Origin: Bacteroidales bacterium
GTDB lineage: Bacteria > Bacteroidota > Bacteroidia > Bacteroidales > JAADGE01
Direction: 5' to 3'
Length of the DNA: 16,924 nt
Assembly: GCA_024762915.1 (NCBI GenBank)
Contig: JANTGL010000020.1
Span: forward strand, 1-16,924
Below the pieces are notes generated by a model, which saw only the letters and a program-made list of their open reading frames with translations, had not been told where the DNA came from and made no database searches. The translations under genes and the position numbers were made by a program. Within the stretch, counting starts at the first letter, position 1. Each line of letters opens with the position of its first letter. This document shows positions 1 through 6,603 of this stretch, one piece after another.

Positions 1-958
1 CAAGAGCCGCAAAAGCATGACCGAATTCATGAGTAAAAACTCTGCCTGAATACTGATTATCCGCCGAACATAAATTATAATAGTTATAGACACCGCCGCC
101 GCCGTATTTCTCGGTATTTACTAAAATGTATATTTGATCGTAAGGAACGTAAGCTGCTAAATCTCTGACAGTTTCAATATCTTGCGTGGTTAAATATCGT
201 TCGTATCCGAAAGTGTTAAAATGCGTATTTAAAACGGTATTTTTCCATAAATCAACAGTCGGTTTATCTGTTCCCGATTCTTCGGAAAAAGCATCAACTG
301 CCCAAAAATTCACATTATTTTTATACGTTTTAAACGGTTCAACATCGAAAAAATAACTCATAAACCGTTTGCAATCGTCATGAAATTTTTTCATCTCTTC
401 TTTGGTATAACCGTCCGGAAGTATTACAATATCAAGCTTTTGGTGATGATTTCCGGAATATCGCAATTTTTGAGTTTGATATTTCTCCTGTTTATCTTTA
501 ATAATTGAAAGTGATTTCGGATTAACAACAGTTTCAAATAAAGTATTAAAATCATTATGTTTATTTCGCATTTCAATTCTTATCAAAATTTGATGTTTCG
601 GAAAAGGAACTACCACAGATTCGTAAAAACTTCTGCTTGTATGTTTTGCCTCTTCGGTGTCAATCCATTCAACATATAAAGTAGAAAAGCCCCTTGAATA
701 AAGCAATTTTTCACCGGCAGAATCTAAAACCGAAACTCTGAAATCACCAAAATTAAATTTATCGATTAAATTCTTTTTTGAGCCGCCCCAAAAAGGTTCT
801 TGTTTCAATTTATTAAAATATGCTTTTGTCTCTTTTAAATTTCCGCCGATTGAATAATCAAATCGCAAGGATTTATCAATGAAATAATTATCAAAATTAA
901 CTTGTGCGGAAAGATTGATTCCACCAAAAATTGCAATTAACAAAAGAAGTTTTTTCAT
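1..958 (-). CDS. Secreted M64-family (IgA peptidase-like) zinc metallopeptidase, partial at its C-terminus
   Basis: The reading frame starts at an ATG (956-958) and stays open to the left edge, giving 319 visible residues; the C-terminal part lies outside the window. It begins with a signal peptide (MKKLLLLIAIFGGINLSA, then QVNF), so the product is exported and could be a lipid-free periplasmic or secreted protein. The first ~130 residues resemble the M64 N-terminal domain (a 'LRFDY' stretch, then 'GFSTLYVEW' and 'VVPFPKHQ'). The catalytic domain follows, with 'LDIVILPDGYT' near its start and the zinc-binding HEFGH motif at His310/Glu311/His314, nine residues before the cut. The third metal ligand is therefore not visible. 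M64 includes the Clostridium ramosum IgA peptidase, but Bacteroidota members are mostly uncharacterised and IgA cleavage should not be assumed. Only 19 bases separate it from the uracil-DNA glycosylase gene upstream, so they may be co-transcribed. Confidence 0.85.
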   Translation of the reverse strand, partial: MKKLLLLIAIFGGINLSAQVNFDNYFIDKSLRFDYSIGGNLKETKAYFNKLKQEPFWGGSKKNLIDKFNFGDFRVSVLDSAGEKLLYSRGFSTLYVEWIDTEEAKHTSRSFYESVVVPFPKHQILIRIEMRNKHNDFNTLFETVVNPKSLSIIKDKQEKYQTQKLRYSGNHHQKLDIVILPDGYTKEEMKKFHDDCKRFMSYFFDVEPFKTYKNNVNFWAVDAFSEESGTDKPTVDLWKNTVLNTHFNTFGYERYLTTQDIETVRDLAAYVPYDQIYILVNTEKYGGGGVYNYYNLCSADNQYSGRVFTHEFGHAFAAL

Positions 959-977
959 TAGTATATTTTTTAATAAT

Positions 978-1562
978 TTAACAATGAGCCGAATAGTGTT
1001 CCGGATTTACTAATTCACGATATTTAGCGACGACATTTTTAAAATCTTCCCATACCGGGCGTTTTAAATTTTGATTTCGTAACAATGCGGAGGGATGATA
1101 GGTCGGCATGACCAATCTGCCTTTCCGATTTATCCATTGTCCTCTTATTTGTGTAATTTTGGCGTTCGGATTTATCATGGTTTTTAATGCCGTTGAACCT
1201 AAAAGGATTATAATTTTCGGATTAATTATTTCTATTTGACTATACAAATACGGAAGACAAGCTTTTTTTTCACTGTCATTCGGTTCTCGATTATTCGGAG
1301 GACGGCATTTTACAATATTGCTGATGAAAACATGTTCATCTCTGTTGAAACCGCTTGCATCCAATATTTTATCCAAAAGCTTACCCGATTTTCCCTGAAA
1401 AACAATACCGCTTTTATCCTCATAAAATCCGGGTGCTTCTGCTATCAGCATGATCTCGGCATCGGGATTGCCGTTTCCGAACACGGTATTGTTCCTTGTT
1501 TTATGTAAGGGACATTGGGTGCAGAATAATACTTTTTGTTTTAATTCTTCAAGAGCATTCAT
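978..1562 (-). CDS. Uracil-DNA glycosylase, family 4 (iron-sulfur type)
   Basis: This 194-residue protein would excise uracil from DNA after cytosine deamination, the first step of base excision repair in the cytoplasm. The 4Fe-4S ligand set of family 4 is present: Cys14 and Cys17 (FCTQCP), Cys86 (IVKCRPP) and Cys102 (KKACLPYL). The active-site motif is AEAPGFYED at residues 41-49 and the C-terminal motif is YHPSALLR at 155-162, both diagnostic of the UDG superfamily. Length matches the family (about 190-210 residues). The start is an ATG with no clear Shine-Dalgarno sequence, normal for Bacteroidota. It is divergent from the helicase gene and lies 19 bases upstream of the M64 peptidase gene, with no evident functional link. 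The UdgX subgroup has a distinctive KRRIH insertion, which I do not see, so ordinary family 4 is preferred. Confidence 0.93.
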   Translation of the reverse strand: MNALEELKQKVLFCTQCPLHKTRNNTVFGNGNPDAEIMLIAEAPGFYEDKSGIVFQGKSGKLLDKILDASGFNRDEHVFISNIVKCRPPNNREPNDSEKKACLPYLYSQIEIINPKIIILLGSTALKTMINPNAKITQIRGQWINRKGRLVMPTYHPSALLRNQNLKRPVWEDFKNVVAKYRELVNPEHYSAHC

Positions 1563-1838
1563 AAAAGACGGACTTACATCTTAGCGGAAAAGTACTATTA
1601 AGTTCTTTTAAACCCATAAAGTTATAAATAAATCCTTCAATTTACTAAATTTTTTATCAAAATTAATGTTTCATAAAATTCCCTGAATAAAAATCGATTC
1701 TGAAGCTATCGGGCTTTTGTCAGATTTGCAGACCGACCAAGATTCTTTTTCAGATTTCATGAGAAACAAGCGTTAAAACAACTCAATTTTACATGCCGAA
1801 AAATTATCCTATCTTTGCGGCCGATATAAATTCCTATT
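1563..1838. other. Divergent intergenic region between the uracil-DNA glycosylase and helicase genes
   Basis: This 276-base gap is the only sizeable non-coding stretch apart from the repeat near 4600. It must carry the 5' control regions of both divergent genes. The helicase side has a good Bacteroidota-type promoter (separate entry). I see no convincing RNA gene, riboswitch or coding frame here. The middle (about 1690-1760) looks slightly less AT-rich than its flanks and has two similar CAGATTT words (1721-1727 and 1751-1757), too short to interpret. Confidence 0.6.
1787..1817 (+). promoter_or_regulatory. Predicted Bacteroidota-type promoter for the DEAD-box helicase gene
   Basis: TATCTTTG at 1810-1817 matches the TAnnTTTG -7 element used by the Bacteroidota primary sigma factor. 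A T-run (1787-1790) sits 19 bases upstream, where the weak TTTG -33 element is expected. Initiation a few bases downstream would leave a leader of only about 15-20 bases before the GTG start at 1839. Assignment is by motif and position only. Confidence 0.6.
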
Positions 1839-3155
1839 GTGACTTTTGACGAATTAAATATAAACAAACCTCTTCTGAATGCCGTTGAGGATTTGGGTTT
1901 TATAAATCCCACACCGGTTCAGGAAAAAACCTTTCCCGTTATTATGTCGGGAAAAGATGTGGTTGCTACCGCTCAAACGGGAACCGGAAAAACGTTTGCA
2001 TATCTGTTACCCGTACTTCGGCAATTAAAATATTCGGAACAAAGACATCCGCGTATTTTAATTCTTGTACCTACCCGCGAATTAGTTTTACAAATTATCG
2101 GCGAATTGGATAAACTCACCAAGTATATGAATGTTCGCTATGCAGGTATTTACGGTGGCACAAACATCAATACTCAAAAGAAAGTTGTTTATGCAGGATT
2201 GGATATTCTTGTTGCCGCACCCGGAAGATTATACGATTTGGCAATGACCGGACTTTTGCGTTTGAAAAATATTCAAAAAGTCGTTATTGATGAAGTCGAT
2301 GAAATGCTGAATCTGGGTTTTCGTCCGCAACTGATGAGTATTTTTGAAATTCTGCCGAAGAAAAGACAAAATTTAATGTTTTCGGCAACCTTAACGAAAG
2401 AAGTTGAAACTTTTATTAATGATTTTTTTATTTCGCCGACCAAAATCGAAATTACACCTCACGGAACTCCTATTGATAAAATTCTTCAATCAGCCTATTT
2501 TGTTCCTAATTACAACACAAAAATAAATCTTTTGAATTTACTTTTAAAAGATGAACATTTGGAAAAAGTGCTTGTATTTGTTCACGGAAAAAAGATTGCC
2601 GATCGTGTATTCGGAGGTTTATCAGCTGATTATCAAGATTTTTCCGCTGCAATTCATTCAAATAAATCTCAAAATTTAAGAATTAAAACTTTAGACCGTT
2701 TTCATAAAGGAGAACTCAGATTACTTATTGCAACCGATATTGCAGCAAGAGGCTTGGACATAACAGATGTTACACACGTCATAAATTTTGATATGCCGGA
2801 AACTCCGGGTGATTACATTCATCGAACAGGAAGAACGGGAAGAGCCGACAAACCGGGTAAAGCCATTAGTTTTATTACGGAAAAAGAGCAAGAATTACAG
2901 ATGCAGATCGAAGAAATGATGAAAAAAGTAATTCCCGTGAAAGATTTGCCGAAAGATTTAAAAATTTCAACAGTACTGACTGAAGAAGAAAAAAATAAAC
3001 CTTACGATAAAAATTATCTGGAAACCAAATTCAAGCATGATTCGCAAGGTGCTTTTCATGAAAAAAAAGAAAAAAATAAGAAAATAAATTCAGGAAGTCC
3101 GAGTAAGAAACGCAAAGTATATAAAAAACCGATTAAACGAAGCGGGAAAAAGTAA
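1839..3155 (+). CDS. DEAD-box ATP-dependent RNA helicase with a DEVD motif II
   Basis: This 438-residue protein would unwind structured RNA, typically in ribosome assembly or mRNA turnover at low temperature. The helicase core is complete: Q motif (GFINPTPVQ, 20-28), Walker A/motif I (AQTGTGKT, 45-52), PTREL (78-82), motif II at 151-154, SAT motif III, ATDIAARGLDI motif V and HRTGRTGRA motif VI starting at His328. Motif II reads DEVD rather than DEAD; both acidic residues needed for ATP hydrolysis are kept, so activity is expected. A lysine-rich tail (KKEKNKK, then KKRKVYKKPIKRSGKK at the end) probably binds RNA non-specifically, as in RhlE-type enzymes. Translation starts at GTG, which puts the Q motif at the usual distance from the N-terminus. 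The DUF5063-like gene follows at 14-20 bases and is probably co-transcribed. The exact subfamily (RhlE-like versus another) is not certain. Confidence 0.95.
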   Translation: MTFDELNINKPLLNAVEDLGFINPTPVQEKTFPVIMSGKDVVATAQTGTGKTFAYLLPVLRQLKYSEQRHPRILILVPTRELVLQIIGELDKLTKYMNVRYAGIYGGTNINTQKKVVYAGLDILVAAPGRLYDLAMTGLLRLKNIQKVVIDEVDEMLNLGFRPQLMSIFEILPKKRQNLMFSATLTKEVETFINDFFISPTKIEITPHGTPIDKILQSAYFVPNYNTKINLLNLLLKDEHLEKVLVFVHGKKIADRVFGGLSADYQDFSAAIHSNKSQNLRIKTLDRFHKGELRLLIATDIAARGLDITDVTHVINFDMPETPGDYIHRTGRTGRADKPGKAISFITEKEQELQMQIEEMMKKVIPVKDLPKDLKISTVLTEEEKNKPYDKNYLETKFKHDSQGAFHEKKEKNKKINSGSPSKKRKVYKKPIKRSGKK

Positions 3156-3169
3156 ATTGTATTTTTTTA

Positions 3170-3787
3170 ATGATTATGGAAAATAAGGAAAACGATCTTA
3201 GTAACAATATTATATATTCTCAAGAATCGATTGAGTTTGTAACCACAGCAAATGAATTTTGCAAATTACTTGAAAATCTTAATGATTTTACATTAAGCGA
3301 ATTTGTTAAAAATACTTATAAAATAAGTTCATTATTGCATTTAAAAGCATTAAATTTTCCGAAACCCGACATCAAAAATAAGATGGCTTCCGAAACTTTT
3401 ATTACGGAAGCTGATTGGCATTTTATTGATAATGCAATCAGTCAAAAACTCGGGCAATTTGAAATTTATACTGAAATAAGAGAACCTGCAAACACGGATA
3501 CGCCGATAGAAATAAGTATGTCGGAATGTTTAACCGATACATATCAAGACCTTAAAGATTTTACTCAAATCTATCATATTGCAAGTGAGGATGTTATACT
3601 AAACGCCATGAATGATTGCAAAACCAATTTTGAGCAAATTTGGGGACCGCGTATTCTGGCCGTATTAAAAGAATTTCATAATTTGCTCTACGGTATTGAA
3701 GAATTAAAAACGGAAGATACTGATATCAATGAAGCAATGTCGAAAGGGAAAAATTGGATTGATAATTTGTTTACGGATGAATCCTGA
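3170..3787 (+). CDS. DUF5063-like protein of unknown function
   Basis: The predicted protein has 205 residues, or 203 if it starts at the second ATG (3176-3178), which is equally plausible because neither has a clear ribosome-binding site. It is acidic and apparently all-helical, with no signal peptide or membrane segment, so it should be cytoplasmic. The opening stretch (YSQESIEFVTTANEFCKLLEN) and overall length resemble the Bacteroidota DUF5063 family, which has no established function as far as I know. No catalytic motif is visible. It follows the helicase gene by 14-20 bases and is likely expressed with it, suggesting at most a loose link to RNA metabolism. Its last 17 bases overlap the convergent amidase gene. 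Confidence 0.75.
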   Translation: MIMENKENDLSNNIIYSQESIEFVTTANEFCKLLENLNDFTLSEFVKNTYKISSLLHLKALNFPKPDIKNKMASETFITEADWHFIDNAISQKLGQFEIYTEIREPANTDTPIEISMSECLTDTYQDLKDFTQIYHIASEDVILNAMNDCKTNFEQIWGPRILAVLKEFHNLLYGIEELKTEDTDINEAMSKGKNWIDNLFTDES

Positions 3788-4559
3788 AATTATCGGCATC
3801 TTTCGCTACAGGGAATTTTTCTCTGAAAGCATTCAATTCGGTTAAATTTAAGTTCAATGTTTCAATATTTTCTTCATGAGCTTTCGTTTTACTGATACTG
3901 TTTCCTCTCGGATCAATAACAACAGAATCGCCCGAATGATAAATATTATTACCGTCGTCCCCTACCCTGTTTACACCGATTACATATGCCTGATTCTCAA
4001 TTGCTCTAGCTCTAAGCAAAGTTTTCCAAGCATCATTGCGACGTTCAGGCCAATTGGCAACATAAATTAATAAATCATAATTCACATTATTTCGGCTCCA
4101 AACCGGAAATCGTAAATCATAACAAATTAAAGGCATTATTTTCCAATCTTTTAATTGTGTAATCAATTGAGTTTTTCCTTGAGTATAAAATTGATCTTCA
4201 CCCGCAAATGAGAATAAGTGTCTTTTATCATAAGTTTCATAAATTCCGTTCGGATGCATCCAAATTAATGTATTGAAATATGCACTTTCTTTTTCAGTAA
4301 TAACAGTTCCGGTAACTACGGCATTTTTTAATGATGCGAATTCTTGTAGTTTTTCAATAATCTCGTTTTGAGCGGGAGCAAATTTACCGGGTTGCATAGA
4401 AAAACCCGTAGCAAACATCTCAGGCAAAATAATTAAATTGGTTTCTTCATTAACAGAATGTACTTTTTCCGTAAAATTTTTAAGATTTGCATCTATATTT
4501 TCCCAAACTAAATCGGATTGTATGATTGTTACTTTCAGGTTCATATTATTGTTTCGCAT
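3771..4559 (-). CDS. Omega-amidase-type carbon-nitrogen hydrolase (nitrilase superfamily, YafV/Nit2-like)
   Basis: This 262-residue cytoplasmic enzyme belongs to the nitrilase superfamily, whose members hydrolyse C-N bonds through a Glu-Lys-Cys triad. The triad is visible: Glu47 (LILPEMFATGF), Lys112 (YDKRHLFSFAGE) and Cys146 (PLICYDLRFP). The 'KRHLFSFAGE' and 'CYDLRFPVWSRN' stretches are those of the YafV/Nit2 omega-amidases, which deamidate alpha-ketoglutaramate or alpha-ketosuccinamate left by glutamine/asparagine transaminases. Two start codons are possible (4559 and 4544); the second begins MNLKVTIIQ and fits the family's usual N-terminus better. The gene lies on the opposite strand to the helicase pair and converges on it with a 17-base overlap. 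A structured repeat occupies its upstream region. Confidence 0.88.
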   Translation of the reverse strand: MRNNNMNLKVTIIQSDLVWENIDANLKNFTEKVHSVNEETNLIILPEMFATGFSMQPGKFAPAQNEIIEKLQEFASLKNAVVTGTVITEKESAYFNTLIWMHPNGIYETYDKRHLFSFAGEDQFYTQGKTQLITQLKDWKIMPLICYDLRFPVWSRNNVNYDLLIYVANWPERRNDAWKTLLRARAIENQAYVIGVNRVGDDGNNIYHSGDSVVIDPRGNSISKTKAHEENIETLNLNLTELNAFREKFPVAKDADNFRIHP

Positions 4560-4563
4560 AGAA

Positions 4564-4692
4564 TTTTTTCACACAGATAACACAAATTTCACGGATTCAT
4601 TCTTTTTGCACAGAAATTTATTTCTTATCTCATACAGATTTCACTAATAACACGGTTTTTTCTGTGATGTCAGTGAAATCTGTGTGACATTT
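4564..4692. repeat. Intergenic repeat element with nested inverted repeats
   Basis: The spacer between the amidase and acyltransferase genes consists almost entirely of variants of CACAGAT/TTTCAC/AACACGG words. A 10-base inverted repeat frames it (TCACACAGAT at 4569-4578 and its complement at 4678-4687). Inside is a perfect 12-base inverted repeat, ACAGATTTCACT at 4634-4645 and AGTGAAATCTGT at 4672-4683, enclosing a second 5-base stem (CACGG 4651-4655 with CTGTG 4662-4666, one G-U pair) around a T6 loop. The element ends exactly at the acyltransferase stop codon. Similar CACAGATT/ACACGG words occur as dispersed intergenic repeats in many bacterial genomes, so this is more likely a repeat copy than a gene-specific control site. 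Confidence 0.7.
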
Positions 4693-5247
4693 TCATTCAA
4701 TTACAAATTTCCTTTTATACAAACCTTCCATTCCCTTATATTGTTCTTTTATGGCTTTCATATCAGCATCAATATCACCGGAGGGTACAAATTCTCCGAG
4801 AAAACCGGCTGTTTTGGTTTTAAAATCTGAAAAAGTTAAATAAATAGGGACTTTTGCTTCAAGTGCAATTCTGTAGAACCCGGTTTTCCATTCAGGATTC
4901 GGCGAACGTGTTCCTTCGGGAGTAATTGCCAGTATCATTTTATCTGCTGTTCTGAATTCCTCCGCAATTTGTTTTACAATACCTCCCGGATACTGACGAT
5001 TTATAGGAATGCCTCCCCAACGGCTCAATAACCATCCCATCGGAAAAAAGAAAAACTCTTTTTTAATCATAATCTTCGGTTCCATGCCCGTTGCCCAATT
5101 ATACATTTTTCCCATAACCATATCCCAAATACTGGTATGAGGTGCCAAAACACATATATATTTCGGAACCTCGGGAACTTCACCTGCAAACTTCCATCGG
5201 ATTATTTTAAAAAATGATTTTCCTATAAATTTTTTAAATGATGCCAT
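4693..5247 (-). CDS. PlsC-family lysophospholipid acyltransferase (1-acylglycerol-3-phosphate acyltransferase-like)
   Basis: This 184-residue protein has the acyltransferase signature: the catalytic His-x4-Asp block at His37/Asp42 (APHTSIWD; the common N before H is replaced by P) and the substrate-binding block PEGTRS at residues 110-115. The 'GGIPINR' stretch at 78-84 corresponds to the conserved mid-domain motif. It would transfer an acyl chain to a lysophospholipid or related acceptor at the inner face of the cytoplasmic membrane. It is shorter than the ~240-residue PlsC enzymes and lacks an obvious N-terminal transmembrane helix, so membrane attachment is probably peripheral. It lies downstream of the polysaccharide operon on the same strand after a 44-base repeat-bearing gap, so it may receive read-through. 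The true acceptor cannot be told from sequence. Confidence 0.85.
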   Translation of the reverse strand: MASFKKFIGKSFFKIIRWKFAGEVPEVPKYICVLAPHTSIWDMVMGKMYNWATGMEPKIMIKKEFFFFPMGWLLSRWGGIPINRQYPGGIVKQIAEEFRTADKMILAITPEGTRSPNPEWKTGFYRIALEAKVPIYLTFSDFKTKTAGFLGEFVPSGDIDADMKAIKEQYKGMEGLYKRKFVIE

Positions 5248-5254
5248 ACTTATT

Positions 5255-5290
5255 AGTTGAAAGTTAAAAGTTAAAAGTAAAAGTTTGAAA
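5255..5290. repeat. Short tandem heptamer repeat (AGTTAAA)
   Basis: Between the last gene of the polysaccharide operon and the acyltransferase gene lie AGTTGAA (5255-5261), AGTTAAA (5262-5268), AGTTAAA (5269-5275), then degenerate units AGTAAA and AGTTTGAAA up to 5290. Similar AGTTTAA-rich sequence occurs around the four-helix-bundle gene at 14576-14606 and 15015-15040. It probably arose by slippage; no function is evident. Confidence 0.65.
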
Positions 5291-5291
5291 A

Positions 5292-6602
5292 CTAAATATC
5301 CGAAGAAAGATACTTTTTATTTTCCTGATTAAAAACAAAAATAAAATAATTAAAGAAGAAAGCAAAAAAGACGATGCCGGCGATGGTATTGAACATTGAT
5401 TCAAAAAGAAAATTAAAACCGGTAATTAATAAAAAAGATAAAAACAGATAATTTTTTCTTTTGAAAGAAATAATAATCGGATAAATAAACAATGCTGTTA
5501 AAAGTAAAAATCCGAATATTCCGTATAATACAAATTCTTCAAGAAATTGATTGTGGACATTAAAGTTTTGTTTATTAATAAACGAAATATCTTTATTTGA
5601 ATATTTCACATAAGTATTATTAAAAATATGTTGAAAATTCTCGCTTCCGATTCCGGTCCAAAAATTATCTTTAACAATATCAATACCGGCTGCCCAAAGC
5701 CCGATTCTTTCGGCAGAATTTTTCGAAACAATTAATTTATCAGTTTTTTCTACAGTCACAATCTTATTTATAGTCAATTGAATTCGCTTGTTTTTCAGAA
5801 CAAAAAAGGTCATTAAAAATATTAAAAAAACGGTTAAAATTTTATAAATAAGTTTTCCCGAAAAGAATATTTTATGAACCAATTGCCAAGAAATCAAAAT
5901 AAACAAAGAAATTATTCCTGCTCTGGATGACAATAAAAATACCATTAAAATAAAAAATCCGATCAATAACCAATACAAAATATTCTTTATTCCGGAATTA
6001 AAAATATTTTGCTTTTCTTTTAAATAAAAAGTAATTGCCATAGCAAAAACAATATACATACTGAAATAACTGCGATGATGAAAAACAGATAAAAACGATT
6101 GTTGATAATAACTGTATCCGTATATTGCGTGTTTGTATACCAATGAACCCTCTTCATTAAAGGATATTGCATGATAAGTTGCAATTCCCAGGCAAATAAC
6201 AGACATTATTATATTTGACAAGACAAATAAAATTAAGAACAGTATTTTTTTTTCTTTAAATGATTGTTGCGAAAGAGCAAACAATAAAGGAAAAATTAAT
6301 AAAGTAAGTTTTTGCAGTATTTGTTTTAAGATAAGATTTGTATTTTCTGCAAAAATTAAATTACTTACAACAAATAAAAAAAGAATGATTTGAATAAAAA
6401 AAACAAAGAGGACAAATCGATTATTAAAATTTTTCTGAAAGCGTTGCTTAAAATTCAGCTCTAAAACAGAAAATAACAACCAGCCGACAATGAAATCAGA
6501 TAAAATCCAACGATAAGAAGGAATCCAAAAGGAAATAATTAACGCAAAAAATAAAGATGCGCCGGAAACAAAATTATAATATTTTTTCGGAATGTCAGTC
6601 AA
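5292..6602 (-). CDS. O-antigen ligase/polymerase-family (Wzy_C domain) membrane protein
   Basis: This 436-residue protein is a polytopic inner-membrane protein with many hydrophobic helices and a large extracytoplasmic loop in its C-terminal half. The features fit the O-antigen ligase family: 'SVFHHRSYFSMYIVF' before the central helices, 'LSSRAGIISLFI' after them, then a loop with 'GIDIVKDNFWTGIGSENF' and 'NVHNQFLEEFVLYGIFG', where the conserved His of the Wzy_C domain lies. Such proteins use undecaprenyl-linked glycans as donors, either ligating them to lipid A core or another acceptor or polymerising repeat units. Translation apparently starts at TTG (6600-6602), one base after the stop of the aminotransferase gene; no in-frame ATG occurs before the first membrane segments. 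It is the last gene of the operon. Whether it acts as ligase, O-glycosyltransferase or a second polymerase is undecided. Confidence 0.8.
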   Translation of the reverse strand: MTDIPKKYYNFVSGASLFFALIISFWIPSYRWILSDFIVGWLLFSVLELNFKQRFQKNFNNRFVLFVFFIQIILFLFVVSNLIFAENTNLILKQILQKLTLLIFPLLFALSQQSFKEKKILFLILFVLSNIIMSVICLGIATYHAISFNEEGSLVYKHAIYGYSYYQQSFLSVFHHRSYFSMYIVFAMAITFYLKEKQNIFNSGIKNILYWLLIGFFILMVFLLSSRAGIISLFILISWQLVHKIFFSGKLIYKILTVFLIFLMTFFVLKNKRIQLTINKIVTVEKTDKLIVSKNSAERIGLWAAGIDIVKDNFWTGIGSENFQHIFNNTYVKYSNKDISFINKQNFNVHNQFLEEFVLYGIFGFLLLTALFIYPIIISFKRKNYLFLSFLLITGFNFLFESMFNTIAGIVFFAFFFNYFIFVFNQENKKYLSSDI

Positions 6603-6603
6603 A

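Noticed and set aside
1658..1665. Minus-strand TAATTTTG as a -7 promoter element for the uracil-DNA glycosylase gene
   Set aside because: It fits TAnnTTTG, but lies about 95 bases from the start, has no -33 partner at the right spacing, and such words are frequent in AT-rich DNA.
1690..1760. Less AT-rich block with AGCTATCGGG as a possible gene remnant or fragment of a palindromic repeat
   Set aside because: No frame gives recognisable protein sequence and no complete palindrome is present; nothing beyond a short word supports it.
4634..4683. The 12-base hairpin as a Rho-independent terminator
   Set aside because: Neither strand has a U-run directly after the stem, and the hairpin is A/T-rich; a repeat element explains it better.
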